From NCBI GenBank assembly GCA_031267195.1, contig JAIRZO010000052.1:1-7361 (forward strand): a DNA stretch of 7,361 bases. The letters are read 5' to 3'. The stretch's first letter is position 1; each line of letters opens with the position of its first letter. Of this stretch, positions 1-5,564 are shown in pieces. Source of the DNA: Holosporaceae bacterium (GTDB lineage Bacteria > Pseudomonadota > Alphaproteobacteria > UBA3830). A program made the position numbers and the translations under genes. A model generated the notes under the pieces. That model did not search any database. It saw only the letters and a list, made by a program, of their open reading frames with translations, and had not been told where the DNA came from.

Positions 1-4
1 AAAA

Positions 5-361
5 TCATTTTCTTACTAAAATTCCACACATCGGACCATTATTCGTCATCATAAGAGCAGTTTTTATATTTTCTTCGGCGCAATTGTACAAAATTTTCAC
101 TTCGGAATCTTTTTTCACGCTGTCGACGGTGCAGATTATACCGACAATTCCTAAAGTTTTGTCGTCTCCGCTATAGGCATCGATTCCTTGACCATCCTGA
201 GATTCCGTTTCGTTGATATACCCGTAATCGATTGGATAAATCAGGTTTGGGAATCTTGGGTGCGCAGACCCTTTCGGACGGTCTATGGTAATTCTATTTT
301 CTCTAATCAAAGTTTCAAAGGTTTCAAAAAATCGTTTTGTATTTTGGTCATTGTTTTTCAT
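5..361 (-). CDS. Short inorganic pyrophosphatase-family protein (118 aa)
   Basis: Family: soluble (type I, PF00719-like) inorganic pyrophosphatase fold, short subgroup of about 110-120 residues; the expected activity is hydrolysis of pyrophosphate in the cytoplasm, though the true substrate of this subgroup is less certain. Visible in the sequence: IDRPKGSAHPRFP (residues 26-38), YPIDYGYIN (42-50), the acidic metal-binding segment DGQGID (56-61) and ICTVDSVKKDSEVKIL (76-91). Compared with the long E. coli type enzyme, the aspartate between the two conserved ones of DGDPVD is replaced by Q, and the later aspartate appears as E; such changes seem usual in the short subgroup. Start chosen at the ATG at 359-361 because GGAGG lies five bases upstream; the reading frame continues further upstream but inside the NUDIX gene. 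It overlaps the 3' end of the NUDIX gene by 14 bases, so the two are probably co-translated; pyrophosphate is a common NUDIX product. Stop TGA at 5-7; complete. Confidence 0.85.
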   Translation of the reverse strand: MKNNDQNTKRFFETFETLIRENRITIDRPKGSAHPRFPNLIYPIDYGYINETESQDGQGIDAYSGDDKTLGIVGIICTVDSVKKDSEVKILYNCAEENIKTALMMTNNGPMCGILVRK

Positions 362-917
362 GGGCACCTCCATTGCGACAATTTTTCCATTTCTTGAACA
401 TGCGAGGAATATTGAGGCCAGAATCTGGAGGAAGAACCGACACTTCGTCGAACCATCGCAGATCATCCGATTCGTCCGAAATTTTGATATGCTCCTGCGG
501 ATCTGAAGCTCTCATTAAAAATCTGACATCATAATGATAATGCGCCGGAATTCCTTGATATTCCGGAGTCAGATGGACGCCGATGTCAAAAATTTCCTCC
601 GACAGCAATTCGATGTGCCGCAAGCCGGATTCTTCATGAGCTTCCTTCAGAGAAACTCGGGCAATATCAGAATCGCCATCCGCATGTCCGCCCAGCTGTA
701 GCCAAAATCCCATTTTTTTGTGCAAAGTCAGTAAAAATTTCGCACCGTCGTGGTTTATAATCCAGCAGGATCCAGTAAAATGTCCGATGGATAATGATCT
801 CTCGAAACAATTTTCATGCGAATCCAAAAAATCCAGCATTTTTGATTTATCTGCCATTTCTCGTTTGTCGGTCGGATGATAATGTTCAAGCTTTTCTCTC
901 AAGTTATTTCTATGCAT
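348..917 (-). CDS. NUDIX hydrolase (189 aa)
   Basis: NUDIX-fold hydrolase, expected to cleave a nucleoside diphosphate linked to another group in the cytoplasm; substrate not predictable. The NUDIX box runs from G77 to L99: GGHADGD, then seven residues, then KEAHEESGL. The catalytic EExG core (E95, E96, G98) is present; the consensus R before the first E is K, and the outer glutamate position of the box is S83. The GGHADGD form is typical of a subgroup of roughly 180-residue bacterial NUDIX proteins, matching the length here. Start ATG 915-917 has GAGG at 929-932, an 11-base spacing that is rather long. It is first gene of a two-gene minus-strand unit with the pyrophosphatase-family gene and diverges from the alkD-like gene across a 100-base gap. 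The gene looks intact, unlike much of the divergent operon. Confidence 0.9.
   Translation of the reverse strand: MHRNNLREKLEHYHPTDKREMADKSKMLDFLDSHENCFERSLSIGHFTGSCWIINHDGAKFLLTLHKKMGFWLQLGGHADGDSDIARVSLKEAHEESGLRHIELLSEEIFDIGVHLTPEYQGIPAHYHYDVRFLMRASDPQEHIKISDESDDLRWFDEVSVLPPDSGLNIPRMFKKWKNCRNGGAHEKQ
367..371 (-). promoter_or_regulatory. Shine-Dalgarno of the pyrophosphatase-family gene
   Basis: GGAGG on the minus strand, five bases before the ATG at 361. It lies inside the last codons of the NUDIX gene and decides the start: an in-frame ATG at 373 has no comparable site, and the site would fall right on it. Confidence 0.7.
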
Positions 918-1017
918 GGTTTTAATTTCCTCTCTTAAGTCAGATAATAACCTTCTTTTTCGTGGATCTCCATGGTAAAATCAGTGGATTTACAAAAAAC
1001 GAGATGAACAAAACATT
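918..1017. promoter_or_regulatory. Divergent intergenic region, presumed promoters
   Basis: This 100-base gap separates the NUDIX (minus) and alkD-like (plus) genes, so both transcription units should start here. The best plus-strand -10 candidate is TAAAAT at 976-981, with no good -35 at the proper distance. No convincing minus-strand pair was found. No clear operator palindrome is seen. Confidence 0.4.
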
Positions 1018-1662
1018 ATGGATATTTTTGAGGTTTTTCGCACATCTGCAGATCACAAAAAAGCGTCTCAGATGGGCGCATATATGCGTAATCAGTTCAT
1101 GTTTCTCGGCATTCCTACTCCAGAAAGAAAAAAATTAAGTAGAAATTTCCTTAAATGCACGAGCCAGCGATCTGTCGATTGGGATTTTGCCTTCGATTGC
1201 TGGAAACAACCTGAGCGAGAATTTCAGTATTTGGCGATGGATTATCTCGCAAATGTTATTTCGACGTTGGCAGCCACAGATGTGTCCAATCTCCGCGAAT
1301 TGGCTGTACAAAAGTCCTGGTGGGATACGATCGATGGGCTAGATGTTATCATAGGCGACATCGCGTTTCGTTTTCCAAGGGTCAGTGAAACACTGTTTGC
1401 CTGGAGCGTTGACGATAATTTTTGGCTACGACGCATTGCCATTAACCATCAACGCCGCAGAAAATGTAAAACCGATTCTGCATTGCTCGAACGGATTATC
1501 ATAAACAACCTCGGGCAACAGGAATTTTTCATAAATAAGGCCATTGGCTGGAGTTTGCGCGAATACAGCAAAACAAATCCAGATTGGGTGCGAAAATTCA
1601 TCGAACAGCACAGATGTAGACTATCTTCGCTATCGATTCGGGAGGGAAGTAAATATGTTTAG
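1018..1662 (+). CDS. DNA alkylation repair protein, AlkD-like (214 aa)
   Basis: HEAT-like-repeat DNA glycosylase family (AlkD, PF08713-like), which removes alkylated bases such as 3-methyladenine and 7-methylguanine by base excision. Landmarks align with the Bacillus cereus AlkD active site: WWDTID at 101-106 supplies the tryptophan and catalytic aspartate (W102 and D106, matching W109/D113), FWLRRIAI at 135-142 the arginine (R139, matching R148), and KAIGWSLREYSKTNPDWV at 174-191 the second tryptophan (W178, matching W187). The end, LSIREGSKYV, is the normal family C-terminus, so the gene is complete at its usual length. Start ATG 1018 has only a weak upstream GAG. First gene of the plus-strand run; its last 8 bases overlap the start of the acetyltransferase remnant. 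It is the only clearly intact gene of that run. All the key residues are kept, so activity is plausible. Confidence 0.92.
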   Translation: MDIFEVFRTSADHKKASQMGAYMRNQFMFLGIPTPERKKLSRNFLKCTSQRSVDWDFAFDCWKQPEREFQYLAMDYLANVISTLAATDVSNLRELAVQKSWWDTIDGLDVIIGDIAFRFPRVSETLFAWSVDDNFWLRRIAINHQRRRKCKTDSALLERIIINNLGQQEFFINKAIGWSLREYSKTNPDWVRKFIEQHRCRLSSLSIREGSKYV

Positions 1663-1822
1663 TCGTAGAAATGCAAATATCAAAAATTTCATCCGACTTT
1701 CAGCGACTGCAATATACTGCATCTGGGCTCTCACTGTCAGCGAAGAAGGGGAGGCGGTCTATCGCAAAATCGGATTCTGGAAGCTGAAGGATTTTTATAT
1801 TTTTAATACGGAGGCATTATGA
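1655..1822 (+). pseudogene. GNAT acetyltransferase C-terminal remnant (55 aa)
   Basis: A 55-codon ORF with a strong Shine-Dalgarno (GGAGG 1641-1645, nine bases before ATG 1655) and tight junctions: it overlaps the alkD-like gene by 8 bases and the SIR2-like gene by ATGA at 1819-1822. The stretch IWALTVSEEGEAVYRKIGF followed by an aromatic-rich strand (KLKDFYIF) resembles the end of a GNAT N-acetyltransferase, where the A...vYrKlGF motif forms the last helix and strand around the acetyl-CoA site. A full GNAT is about 140-170 residues, so the N-terminal two thirds, including the pyrophosphate-binding Q/RxxGxG/A loop, are missing. The most economical reading is an internal in-frame deletion that kept the original start and stop. 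It could alternatively be a small independent protein. Family assignment rests on one motif and is moderate. Confidence 0.5.
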
Positions 1823-2728
1823 AAATTTTTCTATTTTTTTTATCGCTGATTTTCTCCGTCGAAAATATCAGCGCCATGGCCTGGGGAGTCGAAAACAGGT
1901 CCCATGAAAATTCAACATTTTATTTACCGGCGACAACGATGTTGACATTGTTGTATCCTGCGATGAAAGATCCTGGTTATCTTTGGAAGAAGAATTCAGA
2001 AAGTTCTTCAAAAAAAATGGAGACGAATTCCGCTATTCGAGACTGGGGCACAGTTATCCAAAAGCAGAAGAGAACAAGGAAGCCTCTTCGTCTTTCCCCG
2101 AGGATCGAAAATTGGTTTGCAGAGGAACTCCGAGAAGTATTTCAGTTTACAGAATTGGCGGAAATTATAAAAACGCAAAAAGTCGTTTTTTACACCGGAG
2201 CAGAAATTTCTGCTGGAGCAGTTCCGACCATGGACGAGGTGATGAACGATCTGAAAATATCTCAAAAACTAAAAGATGGACGCAATTTACAAAACTATAT
2301 TGCAGAGATAATAAAAAATCCCGGTCGTTACGTGGAAATTTTGCGAAGATTCTATGATAGATGTGAGAACGCCGAACCGACTGTTGCTCATCGAGCAATT
2401 AGCGAAAATGGTGCTACGTTGTAAACATATGTTAATCACGGAAAATCTGGATCAATTGCATCAAAAAACCGGACTATCACCGCTTGTTTCAGCGGGAAGA
2501 GATCACTACAGCAGTGCGATGGCAAACGATATCCAGAACATAAATTTTGTAATCACCGTCGGGCTAAACACAGATGAAAGCGGTTTTTTAAAGTGGTATA
2601 AAGCGAACAATCCGCGCGGAAAAATTATTTCCATCAATCTGGTGAATACCTGCTATTTATCAAGCAATGATTTTTTTCTAAAGGGCGATGCGCAGGTAAT
2701 TACGAAACAACTCGAAGAGATAATATGA
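1819..2728 (+). pseudogene. SIR2-like (sirtuin-fold) gene, frameshifted
   Basis: Two overlapping frames together form a SIR2-like NAD-binding protein. Frame A (1819-2424) carries KVVFYTGAEISAGAVPTMDE at residues 121-140, the counterpart of the GAGISAxSGIPxF nucleotide loop, and AEPTVAHRAI at 185-194 (sirtuin AePnxaHraL). Frame B, one base later, continues with HMLITENLDQLHQKTG (TQNIDxLHxxAG), NFVITVGLNTDESG (the viGTSl strand), KIISINL (IN loop) and FLKGDAQVI. The switch lies between about 2386 and 2422, where frame A meets TAA; removing one base restores continuity. GGAGG at 1810-1814 precedes ATG 1819, and the end overlaps the next gene by ATGA. Residues 1-20 look like a signal peptide, but a different frame is more protein-like at about 1908-2090, so the 5' part may also be shifted. 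No zinc-binding cysteine pairs are seen, and GAG reads GAE, so even a repaired protein would be an atypical sirtuin. Confidence 0.72.
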
Positions 2729-3528
2729 TGCAATATGGCATATGTTTGGAGACGGCAGACTTTTTGAAAAAACCGGATTTCGTCGATCAGATTTTGGGAC
2801 TCGTGCGAAACGAAATTTTCGACTTCGTGCAGCTGCAGCTTTTGCTAATGCCGAAATCATATGATGAAACGCACTCCATTGTCGCAGAAAAAATGAAGGA
2901 TATTCCGGCAGTTATTCATGCTCCCATTCATATTCCTCCCCGTTACTGCGGCATAGATACCGGAAATAAAAATGCGTTTAAAGACAACGTTGAAAAATTA
3001 AAAGACTCGCAGAAATTTGCGGATTTGCTCGATTCCGACATCATTATAATGCATCCAGGAATGGGCGATGGCAAAGAATATCTCTGCGAAACCATTCGGC
3101 AATTTCAGAAAATAAACGATTCACGAATTGCCGTTGAAAATCTGCCCTATAATCCCCATGGACAAATACTGTAAGGATCATCTCCGGAAAATATCAAACG
3201 TATCATCGACGAAACCGGATGCAAATTTTGTTTCAATTTCGCTCACGCTATCTGTGCAGCAAATTCTCTCGAAAGAAATGTTTACGATAGTTTTGAAAAA
3301 TATAATTCACTGCGACCAAATCTTTATCATCTATCAGACGGAGATTTCTCAGCGACTATCGATTCTCATCTTCATCTTGGATTTGGAAACTATGACATTG
3401 TAAAAATCCTAAAAAAGTTCACTTCGGAGGATTCGATGATTGTGCTGGAAACCAAACACGAAAACGCCACTCTAGCAGAGCTATGGGCGAAAGACAGGCA
3501 ATATATCAAAGAGTTAGAGCTGAGATGA
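2725..3528 (+). pseudogene. Endonuclease IV/xylose isomerase-like TIM-barrel gene with in-frame TAA
   Basis: The same frame encodes one 267-codon protein interrupted only by TAA at 3172-3174 (codon 150). The fold is the AP endonuclease 2/sugar isomerase TIM barrel. Metal-ligand motifs lie on both sides of the stop in the right order: HAP (H65), HPG (H110), VENLP (E138), then FNFAHA (N171, H174), YHLSDG (H202), DSHLHLG (D213, H215) and VLETKHE (E242). They match the endonuclease IV zinc ligands, except that the usual D of the DxxH motif is N171. Endonuclease IV cuts DNA at abasic sites, but many relatives are sugar isomerases or of unknown function, so substrate is unassigned. The start ATG 2725 overlaps the SIR2-like stop (ATGATG), and the end overlaps the acetyltransferase start (ATGA). 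A 149-residue truncated product would lack half of the metal site. Likely a recent nonsense mutation; readthrough or sequence error are alternatives. Confidence 0.8.
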
Positions 3529-3869
3529 GTCATTTCAAAACCTATCGCGATTCGATTTTCATCAAGGATCATCTGACTTGTGAACACATTATCGCCGAAG
3601 ATTATTCTTATTATTCAGGCTATTATCATAGGCACTCATTCGAAGATTGCGTCATGTATTTGGACGCTGAGGATAACAAATTTTCTCCGGACGAAACCGA
3701 TCAATTGATCATCGGAAAATTTTGCGCCATCGCCAGCGGAGTGAAATTTATGATGGGTGGCAATCAGGGGCATAATCACAGTTTTTTCACGTCGTATCCG
3801 CTAGGTTTATTGGCAGATCATTCACAAAAAATAAAGTGGATATGCAGAATTCCGATTTTTACAATTTAA
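3525..3869 (+). pseudogene. CatB/Vat-like acetyltransferase, C-terminally truncated (114 aa)
   Basis: Resembles the xenobiotic acyltransferase group (CatB chloramphenicol and Vat streptogramin acetyltransferases, left-handed beta-helix trimers using acetyl-CoA). Visible: YSYYSGYYHRHSFEDCVMYL near the N-terminus, then LIIGKFCAIASGVKFMMGG followed by NQGHNHSFFTSYPLG, which corresponds to the IGKFCSIxxGVxxxMxGANH...TYPF block. Full members are about 200-220 residues; here the homology stops just after SYPLG and the final 20 residues (ending in IPIFTI) look foreign. The repeat-rich helix after this block and the C-terminal helix are absent, and neither other frame restores them. The catalytic histidine region (NxxHN) is retained but the acetyl-CoA site would be incomplete, so the product is very unlikely to be active. 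ATG 3525 overlaps the preceding stop by ATGA. Last gene of the coupled run, before a likely deletion breakpoint near 3810. Confidence 0.72.
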
Positions 3870-3886
3870 ACAATAAAATAGGATCT

Positions 3887-3916
3887 TAATCTCTAGTGCG
3901 AGAATTATATTTTTTT
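3887..3916 (+). terminator. Possible Rho-independent terminator
   Basis: An imperfect stem (TAATCTC / GAGaATTA, with one bulged base and a six-base loop) at 3887-3907 is followed by a run of seven T at 3910-3916. The stem is weak, with few GC pairs. The position is 17 bases after the last gene of the accessory operon, which supports a terminator role. Confidence 0.4.
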
Positions 3917-3937
3917 ATCTTACACAATTTTTTTTGA

Positions 3938-3966
3938 TTGACAGCCAAATAATAATCAATTAATTT
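3938..3966 (+). promoter_or_regulatory. Possible promoter of the secreted ORF
   Basis: A perfect TTGACA (3938-3943) lies 17 bases before TAATTT (3961-3966), a poor -10 element. It would start transcription about 50 bases before the ATG at 4027 and just after the candidate terminator. The surrounding DNA is very AT-rich, so a chance match is possible. Confidence 0.35.
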
Positions 3967-4014
3967 CCCCTCCATAGAATATCGTAAAAAATAATATTTT
4001 TTTATTACTTATAA

Positions 4015-4020
4015 AAGGAG
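4015..4020 (+). promoter_or_regulatory. Shine-Dalgarno of the secreted ORF
   Basis: AAGGAG six bases before ATG 4027. This strong site fixes the start and argues that this unrecognised ORF is or was a real gene. Confidence 0.7.
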
Positions 4021-4026
4021 CATTTT

Positions 4027-4635
4027 ATGAAAATATGTGAGTATAGTAAAACTACGGTGAAATCGGTATGCACATTTGGTGCGTTTTGTATTGTTCTTAT
4101 GTCATTGCCTAGCCTAATAGAAGTTGCAGCCTGTGCTGCAGAAGGAAAACAGAAGTTTGAATCGCTGCATGTGCCGGTAGGCAATACTACTATTCCGGAT
4201 CAAAGTAACAAAAGCCAACACAAGGAAACTATCCTGATTTTCTGCAAAGAAAAGAATAATAATATAAGCAACTACAAGAAAATATGCTTAGAAGTGCTTT
4301 TTGCGTTATTTAGCATAGATTGTCGTGACGCTGTCTTTTGTTTTAGCAGCAGTATGTTTGACAAACAACGCCAACGTCTACTATACTATACCTATAATGT
4401 ACCTAATAAGTGCTATTACAGATATCAATTGGTAAAATGTGATTATCCCAATTCTGAAAACAAGGTAGTATATTGTTTTAGGGAAGATGATGGATGTTGT
4501 CATTTTGAACACCATGTCTCTAAGGCTGAGAACGATTCTGCATTTACTGCAGTTATTGATCGGGTCAAAATAGATAAAGCTATTGCTTGTCAAATCAACA
4601 ATACAGGGACAGTCACAGAAAAATATTGGCAATAG
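4027..4635 (+). CDS. Cysteine-rich exported or lipoprotein-like hypothetical protein (202 aa)
   Basis: Not recognised. The N-terminus is a clear export signal: basic residues K2-K12, a hydrophobic core at about 13-31, then VAAC at 33-36, which fits a lipobox with C36 as the lipidated residue; cleavage by signal peptidase I after ACAA is the alternative. After the signal there are ten cysteines (C73, 87, 99, 105, 129, 138, 150, 157, 158, 188), suggesting disulfide bonds outside the cytoplasm. The middle is lysine/asparagine-rich, and a Tyr-rich segment (LLYYTYNVPNKCYYRYQ) lies at 119-135. No enzyme motif is seen. It has its own ribosome site and a candidate promoter, so it stands apart from the accessory operon to its left. 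The sequence is more AT-rich than rph. It ends at TAG 4633, but the -1 frame stays open and protein-like to 4850, so it may be a frameshifted longer gene of about 270 residues. Confidence 0.6.
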   Translation: MKICEYSKTTVKSVCTFGAFCIVLMSLPSLIEVAACAAEGKQKFESLHVPVGNTTIPDQSNKSQHKETILIFCKEKNNNISNYKKICLEVLFALFSIDCRDAVFCFSSSMFDKQRQRLLYYTYNVPNKCYYRYQLVKCDYPNSENKVVYCFREDDGCCHFEHHVSKAENDSAFTAVIDRVKIDKAIACQINNTGTVTEKYWQ

Positions 4636-4850
4636 ACGGAAAAATTGTGGTTATCTTTAGAAGAGTTAAACCTGAGAGTAGTGTTTATGCCACAAAAATT
4701 TCAGCATTGCAACAAACGAGTTTTCCTGATAGGATCCTGATCGATAAAAACGAAATTGTGATGCCTGATTTTCATCGTATTTGCGTTCTTATTTCTGTAA
4801 ATAAAGTGGAGAACAGATGCGTTTTTCTGGACGAGCCAACAATGAGCTAA
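4620..4850 (+). pseudogene. Possible displaced 3' part of the secreted ORF (-1 frame)
   Basis: In the -1 frame relative to the secreted ORF, translation continues with ILAIDGKIVVIFRRVKPESS and ends at TAA 4848, overlapping the rph start by 34 bases. It has no ATG near its beginning and no convincing ribosome site (the only upstream start is TTG 4587), so it is unlikely to be a separate gene. The A5 run at 4619-4623 is a natural place for a one-base loss that would have joined TVTEK to ILAIDGK. No family is recognised. If it is not coding, 4636-4816 is simply the gap before rph. Confidence 0.35.
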
Positions 4851-5518
4851 GAAAAATTGAGGTGGTGCCAAATTATATTTGTCATGCAGAAGGAAGTTGC
4901 CTGATTTCTTTTGACAAAACTAAAGTGCTCTGTGTTGCAACTTTCGAGGAACGTGTGCCATTGTTTCTGCGGGGTACTGGCAGGGGGTGGGTAACCGCCG
5001 AGTATGCATTGCTGCCCAGATCAACAAATGTGAGGACAGAGCGGGAATCAGTCAGTGGTCGCATGTCCGGCAGAACTCACGAAGTACAGCGGCTGATTGG
5101 TCGTTCCCTGCGATCAGCTGTTGATTTGGAAATTCTTGGAGAACGGCAAATCAGGGTTGATTGCGATGTTATCCAAGCGGATGGAGGCACAAGAACCGCT
5201 TCCATTTGTGGCGCTTGCATTGCTATGGGGCTCGCCATAAAAAACATGAAGCTGAAGCATAATCCATTTATTCATCTTATTGGAGGAATTTCCTGCGGCA
5301 TAGTGAATGGGGAAATCATAATTGATCTTGATTACCTGGAAGATTCGCAGGCAGAGGTTGACGCAAACTTCGTCCTGATTGATACAGGCAAACTGGTGGA
5401 GGTGCAAGTCGCCGGTGAACGCAATGTGTTTCAGGAAGAACAGTTGCTGGAAATGATTGCTCTAGCTAAAGCAGGCATCAATCAAATTTTTGAAATTCAG
5501 AAGCAAATTTTACTTTAA
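4817..5518 (+). CDS. rph: Ribonuclease PH (233 aa)
   Basis: RNase PH, a phosphate-dependent 3'-5' exoribonuclease that trims tRNA 3' ends and takes part in rRNA turnover; hexameric ring in the cytoplasm. The family signature is seen in order: MRFSGRANNELRKIEV at the start, HAEGSCLISFDKTKVLC (23-39), GRGWVTAEYALLPRSTNVR (55-73), SGRTHEVQRLIGRSLRSAVD (84-103), DCDVIQADGGTRTASICGA (114-132), LDLDYLEDSQAEVDANFVL and EEQLLEMIALAKAGI near the end. In the C-terminal part the usual EIQGTAE reads EVQVAGE, a mild variation. The length is normal (E. coli about 238). The start is fixed by the MRxSGR family N-terminus and GGAG at 4808-4811, five bases upstream. It runs convergently into fabF with a 34-base gap. 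hrcA, a frequent neighbour in alphaproteobacteria, is not visible. Appears intact. Confidence 0.97.
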   Translation: MRFSGRANNELRKIEVVPNYICHAEGSCLISFDKTKVLCVATFEERVPLFLRGTGRGWVTAEYALLPRSTNVRTERESVSGRMSGRTHEVQRLIGRSLRSAVDLEILGERQIRVDCDVIQADGGTRTASICGACIAMGLAIKNMKLKHNPFIHLIGGISCGIVNGEIIIDLDYLEDSQAEVDANFVLIDTGKLVEVQVAGERNVFQEEQLLEMIALAKAGINQIFEIQKQILL

Positions 5519-5531
5519 AAATAGAGTTTTT

Positions 5532-5564
5532 CGCTCCATTGTTATCTTGATATCATATGGAGCG
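5532..5564. terminator. Inverted repeat between convergent rph and fabF
   Basis: CGCTCCAT at 5532-5539 and its exact complement ATGGAGCG at 5557-5564 form an 8-bp stem with a 17-base loop, overlapping the last codons and stop of fabF. Its position between convergent genes fits a bidirectional terminator, but neither side has the T-run of a Rho-independent site. Confidence 0.3.

Noticed and set aside
188..534. Plus-strand ORFs opposite the pyrophosphatase and NUDIX genes
   Set aside because: They are shadows of two well-supported minus-strand genes.
3172..3174. TAA reassigned to a sense codon in this organism
   Set aside because: rph, acpP and the CatB-like gene all end with TAA at sensible places, and other broken genes here need frameshifts, so code change is not supported.
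3128..3403. Plus-strand ORF of 91 codons after the TIM-barrel stop
   Set aside because: It is out of frame with the barrel gene; the frame containing FNFAHA, DSHLHLG and VLETKHE explains this DNA better.
4619..4623. Programmed -1 frameshift at the A5 run
   Set aside because: The zero-frame codons GAA AAA TAT do not form an X XXY YYZ slippery heptamer and no downstream stem is obvious.
4587..4850. Independent 87-codon gene before rph
   Set aside because: Only a TTG start inside the preceding ORF and no ribosome site; a displaced C-terminus of the preceding gene is more economical.
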